Positions 53,816-63,836 are shown, counted from the stretch's first letter. The stretch: DNA of 64,000 nt from Flabesymbios commensalis (GCA_964017125.1 OZ024915.1:72546032-72610031); one strand, 5' to 3'. Numbers and translations: made by a program. The notes: a model not told the origin generated them from the sequence alone.

Positions 53816-53949
53816 GTCACTAGGTCACTGAAGGTCAGTGAGCAGCCTGAAACCTATACCTGTCAGAGGACATATAAACTAGGTCACTAGGTCACTGGAG
53901 GTCAGTGATCAGCCTGACACCTATACCTGTCAGAGGACATATAAATAAC
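53816..53949. repeat. 67-bp tandem duplication
   Basis: Two units, CACTAGGTCACTGAAGGTCA through CTGTCAGAGGACATATAAA, differing at about five positions: a recent local duplication. Each unit also holds an AGGTCACTG(R)AGGTCAGTGA sub-repeat. Confidence 0.85.
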
Positions 53950-54064
53950 GTGAGTCGGTATCTTTATTTTGCTGGTGTCTGGTATATCTGTAGGTATATT
54001 TACGTAGGCCAGTAATAAACCTAGTTTGTTATGTGTAGCCAGCAAACAAGATACAGTCGACCGA

Positions 54065-54115
54065 AGTTGCCTTATTGTTGGCCAGCATTGAGGCGGCATT
54101 GGGTGAATGTCTCTT
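54065..54115. repeat. PAL half
   Basis: TTATTGTTGGCCAGCATTGA then GGCGGCATTGGGTGAATGTC; the centre is deleted. Confidence 0.45.
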
Positions 54116-54328
54116 ATAGCAGATTAAATCTGGCACTTCGTTGGCTTTGCGATGGGTAATCTTTCCAATATAAAATATATCTGCCCAGAAGTGAGCTAGT
54201 GTATTCATCGTCTACACTGCATGGTCGTCTGCATTGGTCTGGTCCAGGATAGGACTACTTCGTGAATGTTGGATCAACGTTGATCCATCTTCACATGGAT
54301 GAGTAATACTCCTATAGGCTAGATTGGC

Positions 54329-54568
54329 CGGCCCTGATGGCTCATTCGTATCGACTGGGGCTTGTAACCTTGAGGTACAGGTTCGAATCCCGGTCGGGCC
54401 GGATATTTTTCATCGTGGCTGTGCATATATACAGTGCTCCAAACTGTTCAACGGTATGAAGTGTGCAGTGCCGTCTAAGGCACTGTACACTATAAAGAAC
54501 CCTTGAAATCATTCGAAATAAGAGTAGGGCATAGCCCCTGCTCCGGGATTCCTTCTATCACGATATTA
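54329..54568 (+). mobile_element. SINE2, tRNA-derived
   Basis: The head GGCCCTGATGGCTCATTCGT to GGTTCGAATCCCGGTCGGGC has a perfect B box and tRNA-like ends but no foldable full tRNA with anticodon support. The body has GTGCAGTGCCGTCTAAGGCA, CTATAAAGAACCCTTGAAAT and AAGAGTAGGGCATAGCCCCT. SINE1 is inserted at its 3' end. Confidence 0.8.
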
Positions 54569-54861
54569 GGCGGGGGCCCTAGGGTAGTGGTTAGCACCGC
54601 TGCCTTTCACGCCAGAGTTCGGGGTTCAGTTCCCGGTCTCGGCGGTTTGAAAAAAGTCAGTATTGTGGGGAGCCTCCGTGACCGAGAGGTAGCGTGCTCG
54701 GCCTCAGACCGCCAGGGCTCGAATTTCGAATCCTGTGTCTGGAGGACAGTGTCATCTCAATCATCTCATCATCCTCAGGAGATTCTCCTGGCCCAGCTTA
54801 GCCTATATGTGCACAAAGGTGGCCTAAAGCCCGATTCATTTCATTTTCTATCACGATATTA
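54553..54861 (+). mobile_element. SINE1 with 16-bp target duplication, inserted at SINE2
   Basis: Flanked by TTCTATCACGATATTA at 54553-54568 and 54846-54861. The body has tRNA-like head GGCCCTAGGGTAGTGGTTAG, second tRNA-like block GTGACCGAGAGGTAGCGTGC and 3' part CCTATATGTGCACAAAGGTG. It lacks about 34 bp of the linker (AAACAAAAATGTTTCTTCCC) found in the 34744 copy, so SINE1 has at least two subtypes. Confidence 0.92.
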
Positions 54862-54954
54862 CCTCATTGTGCAGAAGGAGACGTAAAGCAATATGCACTA
54901 TTCTCATACAGCCTATCAAGTTGTTGAGCCAGCAAGTGTCATTAAACCAATCTG

Positions 54955-55035
54955 GATTTATTGTTGATTGACCGTCTGCAACGTTGGTGGAACATTAGCC
55001 AAAGTTTTCCGCAATGTCTCGTGTTTGTTGGTTGC
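54955..55035. repeat. PAL, diverged
   Basis: GACCGTCTGCAACGTTGG with CAATGTCTCGTGTTTGTTGG. Confidence 0.55.
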
Positions 55036-55052
55036 TGTGCAATACATGGTTT

Positions 55053-55318
55053 AGTCGTACAAAGCCAAAAGGCAATAACTGCTCGTACAAAGCCAAAAGG
55101 CAGTAACTGCTCGTACAAAGCCAAAAGACAGTAACTGCTCGTACAAAGCCAAAAGGCAGTAACTGCTCGTGCAAAGCCAAAAGGCAGTAACTGCTCGTAC
55201 AAAGCCAAAAGGCAGTAACTGCTCGTACAAAGCCAAAAGGCAGTAACTGCTCGTGCAAAGCCAAAAGGGAGTAACTGCTGACTTTTCAAGTAAGCAGTTA
55301 CTCCCTTTTGGCTTTGCA
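55053..55318. repeat. 28-bp tandem repeat ending in an HP2-like hairpin
   Basis: Eight units of CGTACAAAGCCAAAAGGCAG TAACTGCT; the last runs into GACTTTTCAAGTAAGCAG and then the opposite arm TTACTCCCTTTTGGCTTTGC. The repeated unit is the left hairpin arm. Frames in it (Phe-Gly-Phe rich on the - strand) are artefacts. Confidence 0.9.
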
Positions 55319-55338
55319 GAGCGACTCGGTAAGTCATC

Positions 55339-55446
55339 ACCCAGCAAACACGATACGTTGAAGCAATGGTGGCTTATTGTTGGCCCATCGTCTTTGACGC
55401 TGGCTTAACATCAAGCCAACATTGGTTCAACGTCTCGTGCTTGCAG
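55339..55446. repeat. PAL palindrome, complete
   Basis: ACCCAGCAAACACGATACGT, AATGGTGGCTTATTGTTGGC, centre CATCGTCTTTGACGCTGG, mirror arms, CGTCTCGTGCTTGC. Confidence 0.85.
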
Positions 55447-55448
55447 GA

Positions 55449-55536
55449 TTTGCTGAAGTTGCTGTCTTAATGATGGCCCATCGTCTGCGACGCTGGCCCA
55501 ACATTAAGACAGCATTGGTTCCGTGTTTGCTGGGGA
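55449..55536. repeat. PAL palindrome, adjacent copy
   Basis: TTGCTGTCTTAATGATGGCC, CATCGTCTGCGACGCTGG, CCAACATTAAGACAGCATTG, GTGTTTGCTGGGG. Confidence 0.8.
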
Positions 55537-55935
55537 GGCGGAAGCACTGCATGTTGCTTTAGCTGGTCTGCCGTCTGCTTGCCGATTCTAACCGCTTGCT
55601 CCTGCTCCGTCTGTCGGCCTGGCCACCTCTAACTCTGGTGGCCTGCTGTAGACTACTCTGGTCTCAGCGCGAGGTGAACGCGTCACTGGCGAGCCGCCTA
55701 GTCAACAGCCGATCAGCCAGCCCAGCGAGCTTGTCACAAGCATCGGGACACCCATGAACAATCAGACGCAGGGACACCAATAAGCAATCAGACGCAGGTC
55801 AAGCGATACACAGACAAGACCCGCGGCGGATCGCACCCCACCGCGCCTACGTATCTGGATATATACAACGCAAGGTGCGAAACGTAACTGGTGATTATAA
55901 CTACCGGATTTGTTCAGGATTTAGGGGCTGAAAAC
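55537..55935 (+). promoter_or_regulatory. GC-rich, CpG-bearing promoter-like region
   Basis: About 350 bp that is clearly GC-richer than its surroundings. GGATATATACAACG (TATA-like at 55860-55866) is about 70 bp ahead of the ATG at 55936. It contains a short duplication (CAATCAGACGCAGG at about 55761 and 55786). Promoter function is inferred from position and composition. Confidence 0.35.
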
Positions 55936-56023
55936 ATGAAAGACGGACTTTGCAGGAGTTGTTTTTTGTTGCTGGTCGTCGCCTGCGCGGCCAACATACA
56001 CCACCAGCGAGCTGCCACCACGG
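55936..56023 (+). CDS. Likely first coding exon of an unidentified secreted protein
   Basis: ATG opens MKDGLCRSCFLLLVVACAAN then IHHQRAATT: charged start, hydrophobic core FLLLVVACAA and a small-residue cleavage site, i.e. a signal peptide. The frame ends at a good donor (CACGG|GTAAGA) in phase 1. A TATA-like box and GC-rich sequence lie upstream. The next exon is uncertain: an acceptor at 63737 joins in frame (VKAIRGCITDHPILIQ) but stops after 23 codons, so it may be unrelated. The product family is not recognisable from the leader alone. Confidence 0.45.
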
Positions 56024-56077
56024 GTAAGATTGTCTTCACTCTTTACACGTATACTGTGACATTCATATACGGTGTGA

Positions 56078-56541
56078 CTTGACCCTTACAGCACGGGGAC
56101 AGCTTTTAGATGACAGAACCTGACGACTATAGACGCCAGATTCTGACGTCTAAAGTCGAAAGAGTAAAATATTTATAATGACCGTAGACCCATAACATTG
56201 GTATTCGAATGAAGCGGAAAGACTTAACCTATACGACCTATACGACTTCATAGACGTCAGATTCTGACGTCTAAAGTCGGTCCTAGCACTGAAAGAGTAA
56301 AATATTTATAGTGGACGTAGACCCATCACATAGCATACATGTATTCAAATGAAAAAGAAAGAGCTAACTAAGCGATTTAAAGTCTGAAAGAGTAAAATAG
56401 TTATAATGGCCGTAGCCCCATAACAAACGTATTTAAGTGAAGCGGAAAGAGCTGACTAAGACATTTATGACTATTTCAAATTGAAAAAACCCTTTTGATC
56501 TCTTGGTTTATATAAACAGAGCTCAGCGCTTTAAGGGTTAA
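56078..56541 (+). mobile_element. Stacked TTAA-B elements
   Basis: Three partial TTAA-B units in a row: heads at about 56083 and 56235 (CAGATTCTGACGTCTAAAGT) and tail blocks CCGTAGACCCATAACATTGG, ACGTAGACCCATCACATAG and CCGTAGCCCCATAACAAACG. Only the last has the right end TCAGCGCTTTAAGGGTTAA. Serial self-insertion or local duplication explains this. It sits 55 bp into the candidate intron. Confidence 0.75.
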
Positions 56542-57221
56542 TATTACTAACCCAAGTCATTTGCAGTCACTTTCCGCGAGACAAATCTTTAGATAACTGT
56601 ACATTTAAATTGAATAGTTCACAGCTTATTATTTTCACCAAATGTCGAGATTATGTGAGTAAAAATTAATGGTGAATCTATTTGATACTAACGAATCGAG
56701 ATCAGTTATTAGCATTTTCTTATTATAACTACTCACACAATCTTATTATATGGTCAAAATTAACGGCTTTCACCACCGGCTTATAGTAATTAACATTCAG
56801 AATGTTTTAACAGACATAATTTTTAAATATCCATAATTATGAATATTTAGTCATTATGTCTGCTGAACTCTCTTAACGTGCCTAATTACTCTGATAAGAT
56901 TCCTCTCCAATATTTATGATGCATGCTTTAAGATTAATATTTATGTTTTCTTCTGTGCTTTGCTAATCATGCAATGGGTTGCTTCTAATGTATTTCTATG
57001 AAAACAAGCCGATAATAATCTAATATAGATCATCAGAGGACATAAGTATATTTGGTGTAATTTGCGTGATATCGCAAAACAGATGTATACAAGTTTCACT
57101 GTAAAAAATATGTGGAGTTAAATACATAGGAATAATGCATTTCAAAGATGTTTTATTTTCATCATCAGCATTATATTCAAACACGTTTTAACTACATTTG
57201 CTGTGTCTCATATTAGTAGGG
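56542..57221. other. AT-rich spacer
   Basis: No gene or repeat recognised. Confidence 0.3.
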
Positions 57222-57425
57222 CTGGGGCCCTAGGGTAGTGGTTAGCACCGCTGCCTTTCACGCTAGAGCTCGGGGCTTGTTTCCCGTCACGGCGCTTTGA
57301 AAGAAACAAAACTATTTCTTCCCCATCCACTCGTAAAACTCAGTATTGTGGGGAGCCTCCATGACCGAGAGGTAATGTGCTCGGCCTTAGAACTCCAGGG
57401 TTTTAATTTCGAATCCTCCCCTTCA
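57222..57425 (+). mobile_element. SINE1, 3'-truncated
   Basis: GGGCCCTAGGGTAGTGGTTA, the AAAGAAACAAAACTATTTCT linker, GTGGGGAGCCTCCATGACCG and ATTTCGAATCCTCCC; the conserved 3' part is missing. The linker is the long subtype. Confidence 0.8.
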
Positions 57426-57516
57426 AACTTAGCGATTTTACATTCGGTAGCTAATAATAGCATTACAGACAATGAACAAATCAATGGCATCGTAAGTTAG
57501 TATATGATTCAGAGGA

Positions 57517-57710
57517 TTTAAATCTTTCAGCGCGATGGCTGACATTAGACGTCCCTGCGCCGAAAACAATATAATGGCCGTAGACTAAACATAGGTATTC
57601 AAATGAAGCGAAAGAGCTAACTAAAACATTTATGATGATTACAAATAGAAAAAAAAACACATTTGGTCGCCACGGTTTAAACACATATATTCCAGCGTTG
57701 TAGGAGTTAT
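57517..57710 (+). mobile_element. TTAA-B with collapsed palindrome
   Basis: TTTCAGCGCGATGGCTGACA, GACGTCC only, then TGGCCGTAGACTAAACATAG and TCCAGCGTTGTAGGAGTTA. Confidence 0.65.
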
Positions 57711-57809
57711 CCCTCGTTAATGTGTAACATGTGGTGTTGAGTGGTGCGGAGTGCTCAGGTCACAAGATACTCAATAACTCTCTCCACAGTATACGTCTCT
57801 CGGTATTTA

Positions 57810-58030
57810 ACCCTTTCAGTGCGGGGATCGTCTTCAGACCTCACAATCTGAAGTCTGCAGACGTCCGAAATCGATCCTCACAGTGAACGAGTAAACTATT
57901 TGCAATGGTCCCAGACCCATGACATAGGTATTCAAAGGAAGCGAAAATAGCTAAATAGGTAAGACACTTATGATGATTTCAAATTGGTCTCCATGGTCTA
58001 TTTAATAATTTTCCCGCGCTTTAAGGGTTT
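57810..58030 (+). mobile_element. TTAA-B MITE
   Basis: TTAACCCTTTCAGTGCGGGG, imperfect head, CAGACCCATGACATAGGTAT, CCCGCGCTTTAAGGGTTT. Confidence 0.75.
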
Positions 58031-58336
58031 CGGGAGACACGTGATGTCTCTGCAGTTAACAAAATTATTTTCATTCTATGCTGGGCTATTGCTTTAGGAA
58101 AATACACTTTTGATTCAAATGGAACCTTACGGAAGTCACAAGCAGCCAATTAAGTTTAATTAATTAATTCACCCACTTTTCTAAATGCTCACATTAAACT
58201 TAATTGAAACTTTTGAAGATTTGCATTTGATTGAGAGCTCAGACGAAAATCTGAAGAAAACATTGAGGGATTTAACAGGAAAAACTCACAATAATAAAGC
58301 ATGATTTGTTTTCCATAAAGTGCAGTGGCTGTCACT
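58031..58336. other. AT-rich spacer
   Basis: No feature recognised. Confidence 0.3.
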
Positions 58337-58460
58337 TAACCCTCTACCCGTCAAATTGGTTTATGTAAATTTCCACCCACTTGAAGTTGTGTCTCGCTAC
58401 AGCGACCCACAGCTTCAGATGGGTAAAAATTCCGCATATTTGTTTAAAGTGACTCAGTAT
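58337..58460 (+). mobile_element. TTAA-C MITE, tail truncated
   Basis: TTAACCCTCTACCCGTCAAA, palindrome CCACTTGAAGTTGTGTCTCG around CTACAGCGACC, then CATATTTGTTTAAAGTGACTC. Confidence 0.7.
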
Positions 58461-58724
58461 GATGACATTATTTTTCTTTTTTAATTTTGTAGTGAAGTAG
58501 TGTATCCCACAGATTTTCTTTCCACTATTTATTCAAGAATTTTATTTTTTTAGAAATATTTCTTAACAATGTTTATAAGCATCCGGACGGAGTGAGTTTT
58601 CCTAAAAGATGTGATTACTTTGATTATGCCGTCTGAGATGGGGGGCATCTTTTGACAGTATACGTCTTGAAAATAAAACTAGTTAAATCTTTTTCAGTGC
58701 TTTAACATTGTTTTTTTATGTTTT

Positions 58725-58960
58725 AGATAGATAGATATTTATTTATTGACGACGGTAAGTCTATGCAGATTATGCGTCATTAAAATGAACATATGTACAA
58801 GACTATATACAACAGGATTAGTTCGGTAAAATAAGCATGCTAAGTTAACTTAAACATGTTAAAATCAAACGACATTATATACTAAAACAAGCACAGGTTA
58901 AATAAAATATGCAAGAGAACTATTTAAAATAACCTAATAAATAATTTTAGTATTTTACTT
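58725..58960 (-). mobile_element. LINE-like 3' end with (ATCT)n tail
   Basis: TAGATAGATAGATATTTATT at the left is a reversed tail with AATAAATA; AAAATGAACATATGTACAAG and TATATACAACAGGATTAG follow as a 3' UTR. The family differs from LINE-G. 58961-59560 is AT-rich without features apart from AGAGCTCTACATTC / GTAGAGCTCT near 59315-59350. Confidence 0.5.
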
Positions 58961-59564
58961 AAGATAAGTAGGCTTTATAGCTTCATAAAAATTTAATTGT
59001 AAAAACTGACAAAATTAACAATTTTCATCCCAAGGAGTCACTTTAATTTGTAACCAAACATTTGTAAATCTTGATGTATAAACACTCATTTTATTATCAA
59101 TTATAATATTATTAAAACGTATATATAGTAGTACTTAGCGTTTAAAAGGTTATGAGGGCAATGTGCCACCATGCTTATTAGTGATATTTATGTGGTATAA
59201 CACATTTTTAAAACTGTCTGTGTAGAACATAATCTCGAATGTGGTGATACTAAAATATAATGAAAAGTCGTCGTTTCTTTGGTTTGCCGTTTCCGTAGAG
59301 GATAAGGCCCGAGGAGCTCTACATTCTTTTTCCACAGCAAAAAATGTAGAGCTCTGAGGGTTTTAACTGCATGACTTAAAACACATACGAACATAATGAG
59401 GATTCCTCATAATAAACAGCTCGGTCACACCTGACTGATTACAGCACCATAAGCCTACCATGATAATTGGTCTGCACTTGATCAACAATAACTCTCCATT
59501 CCCGGCTTAGAATGTCGTGGTCGGACATAGGAAGTAATGTAGCGGTGTATTTTAAGAGTTATTA

Positions 59565-59815
59565 GATTACGATACTCTATGCATACGGCATCGTTGGGAA
59601 GGCGATATGGGCTCATCGCAGCACAATATCAGTCCATCTCGCCGTACCCAACGATAGAGTATGTGTTTCCTTCTACGAATATTTATCTGAAGCGGCAAAA
59701 TCAAACTGTGCAGTGGAACATAATATCTGAGAGAGTGCGAGATGGACTGATCTCACCATACGTCTCGTAGTGAAAGCCAACAGCGTGCGAGAAAACACTA
59801 TGGAGGGTGGTGAAT
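59565..59815. mobile_element. FB3 element, second copy
   Basis: GCATACGGCATCGTTGGGAA, CAGTCCATCTCGCCGTACCC, ACGAATATTTATCTGAAGCG, TGAAAGCCAACAGCGTGCGA match 20127-20395; the inner hairpin is shorter. Confidence 0.7.
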
Positions 59816-59917
59816 GATATGCTCATAAAGTACGTCACACAATGTCCGGTTTATGACACGACCAAAGAATAACTACGAGTAATCTACGAACCATTCTCAA
59901 AACGTGCGAGTGTATAT

Positions 59918-59955
59918 TTGACCCAATGATGGGCCAGCATCGCTAATATAGTTAT
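59918..59955. repeat. PAL fragment
   Basis: TTGACCCAATGATGGGCCAG followed by CATCGCTAA. Confidence 0.4.
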
Positions 59956-59967
59956 TTGGAGGCACAT

Positions 59968-60666
59968 TGCATCTAAGTGAAGTAGTAGTAGTAGTAAATC
60001 TTTGCTTTACGTCACTTTTCGGCACAAAAGGTCTTTTAAGTGCCATTGTAATACGATAAAAACGTTGTAGTCAATTGATGAGATGAATGATGTACAGATG
60101 ATAATGTGAGGGTGGGGGTGATAGGGCATGGTGGGTTATTGAGAGCGTTTTCCTTCGCTCGCCCGATAAGGGGTTCTGGGCATGTCTAGGGGATATACCC
60201 CCAGACATGCCCAGACGGCCGGAGACTTGAGTGTCGCTGTACAATTTAATGATGAAACTCTGTGGCATTTTGCGCAGCTCCGCTATCCTCGGGTCGGATA
60301 GTCCCCAGAGTAACAATAGGAAGGATCACTCCCTCTGGGTAACTCCATTCATCTCACGTGAGAGACCTAATGTCAAACACGCTATTGCCGGTTATTCAAG
60401 GCTACCACAGCCTACATCAGCGCCAGCACTGATGCGGGTGCTGCATTGGCTCCGCTGTTGAGCGGAGGAACCAGGGTACGCCACTGGCAATCCGCCCGAA
60501 GATTATAGCCAGATACGAGGAGGCTGCAGCTGCCCTTGGATGATTGCTGTAGACTAGTGCTTCCGTACAATGCCGTAACAGCATCCAACAGACGAAACAG
60601 ATCCCTAATGGGGCGAAAAGTACTACTACTAGCAATCATCCCAGTACCCCTGCATCTAAGTGAAGT
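59968..60666 (-). mobile_element. RETRO-H, 667 bp with 16-bp target duplication
   Basis: TGCATCTAAGTGAAGT flanks the body (59984-60650) at 59968-59983 and 60651-60666. Read on the - strand the unit ends AAGCAAAGATTT and (ACT)n, a simple-repeat 3' tail. It contains a GGGCATGTCTGGGGG / CCCCTAGACATGCCC hairpin. There is no reverse transcriptase in it, so it is either the 3' end of a LINE or a non-coding retroposon. A partial copy lies at 1-232. Confidence 0.8.
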
Positions 60667-60695
60667 CTGAGCCAACGCTCACCATGTCTACAGTG

Positions 60696-60800
60696 TAAAC
60701 ACGAGACGTTGGCAAGATGTTGGGTTAATGTTGGCCCATCGTCTGCGACGCTGGGCCAGCATTAACCCAATATCTGGTCAACGTCTCTTGTTTGCTGGGT
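60696..60800. repeat. PAL palindrome, near-complete reference copy
   Basis: AAACACGAGACGTTGGCAAG, TGTTGGGTTAATGTTGGCCC, centre CATCGTCTGCGACGCTGG, mirror arms, AACGTCTCTTGTTTGCTGGG. It is almost perfectly self-complementary over 100 bp, with no coding capacity and no obvious target duplication. Confidence 0.88.
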
Positions 60801-61596
60801 AACCGGATGGGGTTTTTATTCATAAGGATCATAAACCGAGGAAGTGTCTCTCTCTCCCCCTGCCCCCCCCCCCCACTGGCTTCCCCGCGCTCCATTCCAA
60901 CACAGAGCAAGCTAAATGATTCAATAAGGGGTTTAAACTTCCATAGAATGATAATCATCGAAACATATTTAAACCATAATTGGATGGAAGTTATAACACT
61001 ATTTGCACTCACTTGTGGTTGCATCTCGCTGTAGTGATAATAATTTCAAATGACTGATAGACAAGCTCATTTGTTATTTTAAAGCAATAACTGTTTTCGA
61101 GTACAAAGTGACTTAGAAATGCAATGTGTCTGATTGGAAAATATATACTATGCCTTTGGTCGGGTGAGATCGCGATAATGACGAATAAAACCTCTTTCTA
61201 ACTTATGTTTAGTTAAACCTACGTCCAGTTTCATGGATACATGACAACACAGTAATGCTATTGTTCCATTTAATGCTTCCCATACAAATACAAAAGCTAT
61301 GACATAACAATAGACATTATCACATATTATACAATAATAGCACATCAATATTACGTAATTATTATGCAATCGTTACGTAACAATAAACGTTCCAAAAAAG
61401 CACCAAACAGAAACTGGAGGCTGGCTATACGGACATAGTCCATATAGACAGTAAGTAATAAAGTCATTACTGAGGTCATGACCCCATTCACTGGATACGA
61501 TGGTTGGTCATGTTAGTGCAGCAATAGCGTGTGTAATGTTTAATGTGGGGGGGGGGGGCGCTATGCCCCCTGAATCCTAGATGAAACACCTTTATA
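60801..61596. other. Spacer with homopolymers
   Basis: C-run at 60863-60874 and G-run at 61547-61558. No gene. Confidence 0.3.
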
Positions 61597-61697
61597 TATA
61601 TGAGAAATTGAGCATAATTATGTGGGAGAAATACGAGGAAAAAATATATTTTTGTTCTCGTATTCCTTCCACATAATTATGCTCAATTTCATATAAG
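61597..61697. repeat. Foldback GAAATTGAGCATAATTATGT
   Basis: Pairs with ACATAATTATGCTCAATTTC; inner GGAGAAATACGAGGAAAAAA and CTCGTATTCCTTCC also pair. About 100 bp with an AT-rich loop. Confidence 0.8.
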
Positions 61698-61937
61698 TAA
61701 ACATTTGTATCTCTTGCTGTGGCAGTCGGTCATCTTGTATTATGGATTATTGATCTTCACTGCTTATTTTCTGAAACTGTTTGGGTAGATGACAATACAC
61801 TTGCCATCAAGCCAATCTTTGTGGTTTTCATATCCTTAGTGTTGTAGTTTTTATTTTTCAGCGCTGTGACTTGTTGTAGGCTACCCTTATATCGTATATT
61901 ATATACAGGTACAAAAACCGTCGACACTGCTCATCGT

Positions 61938-61968
61938 ACTAAGGAGGTTATATAGATAACCTCCTTGA
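61938..61968. repeat. Small hairpin AAGGAGGTTAT
   Basis: AAGGAGGTTAT ATAG ATAACCTCCTT is perfectly self-complementary. 61698-62123 is otherwise plain AT-rich sequence. Confidence 0.6.
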
Positions 61969-62123
61969 TCGTATTATAGAGTTAATTAATAAATTAAATT
62001 CTGATCGTACTGAACACAACGAATTTTCCTTGGGAATGACCATTCGTTAGAAGCTGGCATTGCTCATAAGATGGCATTGCTGACTCAATTACTAGCTTCA
62101 GATTAATCAGAAATAACCCCAGC

Positions 62124-62325
62124 TTAACCTTTACAACTCTGAAATAGTTTTCTTTTAATTTGAAACCATTATAAGTGTCCGAGTTATCTCTTTTTGCTTC
62201 ATTTGAATACCTATGTTATGTGTCTACGACCATTAGAAATATTTTAATTCTTTCAGTGCGGGGACCGTCTTTATACGTCGGAATTCGAGGTCCACAGACG
62301 TCAGATTCTGATGTATAAAGACAAA
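62124..62325 (-). mobile_element. TTAA-B MITE, head eroded
   Basis: TTAACCTTTACAACTCTGAA at the left, ACCTATGTTATGTGTCTACG in the middle, then GCGGGGACCGTCTTTATACG and GACGTCAGATTCTGATG. A C-run follows at 62394-62415. Confidence 0.75.
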
Positions 62326-62679
62326 ATAAACTTAATAGGCTCCTGGCCTACGGCGCCTAATGACGAGTCAGAGTTGGATTGTAACGTTTTTAGCCCCCCC
62401 CCCACCCCCCCCCCCGGACTACATCACATACAACTGACTTGTTGAATGCTTTTACTTGGCTCAAGTCAACTTGTTGTAACAATACATTTATTTTTCATTT
62501 CTGCAAATTCACAGTAGCTTATTGTCAGTAAAACGTCAATGATTATCACATTTTTTTAAACAGATGATCTTTCCTTCTAGAATTAACTTAGGTTTGAGGG
62601 TCATTCTATTGTTAGATAAACAGAGAACCACACGAATAACGATGCGATCAAGTTATTTTAATATGGCCAAGGGCCCAAC

Positions 62680-62748
62680 ACATGCTTAGATACTGGTTCA
62701 ATATTGGGCCGACATCGTTTAAAATTTAGCAAAACATTGCGCCGAAGC
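62680..62748. repeat. PAL, degenerate
   Basis: TACTGGTTCAATATTGGGCC, GACATCGTTTAAAATTTAGC, AAAACATTGCGCCGAAGC. Confidence 0.4.
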
Positions 62749-62962
62749 ATTGTGCTTTTGCTTACTCTTTATCTAATCTATAAACGAATAAGCGGCCTCA
62801 CAGAAGAAGAGTTACAGAAGCGTTGACACAGTATTTATGTGGTTTGTTTTTCTCTCAGCACGCACTCAGGGTGTGAATAATATGCGTGCCGCCCACCGAG
62901 GTGGGGCCCTAGTGGCCGGAATCTGGGATTCAGATATCCCTCACGAATCCGTGGGGGGTCGA

Positions 62963-63028
62963 TCCAGATCGCAGGCACCTGATTGGTAGAGATGGACATC
63001 TCGACCAATCAGGTGCCTGTGATCTGGG
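62963..63028. repeat. Hairpin CAGGCACCTGATTGGT
   Basis: CAGATCGCAGGCACCTGATT and GGTAGAGATG pair with CATCTCGACC and AATCAGGTGCCTGTGATCTG; a 66-bp near-perfect palindrome. CATCTCGACCAATC also occurs at about 17009 beside a TTAA-A fragment. Confidence 0.8.
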
Positions 63029-63147
63029 GTGGCAAATCGGAAGGGTATAACTATTCTGGCATTCAAGTAAGGACACGAAATGCTCCGCTCATAAGAACGG
63101 TTGCCAAACACAAAGCACGCCTGGGGACGGAATCTGTCACTGATATT

Positions 63148-63242
63148 CCAACAAACACCACACGTTGGGCTAATGTTGGCGTCGTAGACGATGTGCCATT
63201 ATTAGCACAGCATTGGGTCAACGTGCCGTGTTTGTTGGGATG
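63148..63242. repeat. PAL palindrome
   Basis: CCAACAAACACCACACGTTG, GCTAATGTTGGCGTCGTAGA, CGATGTGCCATTATTAGCAC, AACGTGCCGTGTTTGTTGG. One central arm is deleted. Confidence 0.75.
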
Positions 63243-63836
63243 TATCTACACATCACACCATCAGATAGAATTCTGCTTCCGAATTTAAGCTTTAATTCCT
63301 ACATCAAACATATATTTGTACGATTTAGTTTCAAAGGGATGTTTACATTTTTACCAATTCTCACATCGATTCGACAGAGTGCCTTTAATTTTTAAAACTG
63401 TTTCACTTATATCCCTCACATTTTTACACTAATTAATTCAATTTTTTTTTTTTTAACTAGCTGTTTATTTAGTGCTTTACGAGTGATTCTTCTTCTTAAA
63501 ATGTAACAGTTTATTGAAATCTCCTCTACGTTGAATGGTCATCCCCTTGAAGTTGTGCCTGTCTACCGATATCCACAACAATTAAAATCCGTAACAATTA
63601 AACAATTAATTAGATTGGTGTTGTTTTGTCCAAATTTATCTTAATAAATCTTTACATTGTTGTAAATGACGGTGGGTTAACTTGATTAATGTATAACGTC
63701 AGTTCTAACCGGTTATTGGTGTTATTTCTTCCCGCAGTGAAGGCCATCAGAGGATGCATCACTGATCATCCCATCCTGATTCAAGATAGCACCTTTATTC
63801 TTGCGTGATTGACATTTTAGATATTTAATCATATCA
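63243..63836. other. AT-rich spacer with a possible splice acceptor
   Basis: GTTATTTCTTCCCGCAG at 63721-63737 is a good acceptor. The open stretch after it (63738-63805) is in phase with the exon at 55936-56023 but is short and ends in a stop at 63806. 63535-63600 carries a decayed TTAA-C palindrome (CATCCCCTTGAAGTTGTG). Confidence 0.25.

Noticed and set aside
54329-54400. tRNA gene with a perfect B box
   Set aside because: It is continuous with a SINE body and shows no convincing full cloverleaf with anticodon stem; it is the SINE2 head.
54942-55347. Phe-Gly-Phe-Ala repeat frames on the - strand
   Set aside because: Translation of the 28-bp arm repeat in all three frames.
63738-63808. Second exon completing the gene that starts at 55936
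   Set aside because: The acceptor is good and the phase fits, but the open stretch is only 23 codons, has no domain and would make a 52-residue product over a 7.7-kb intron. Kept only as a note.
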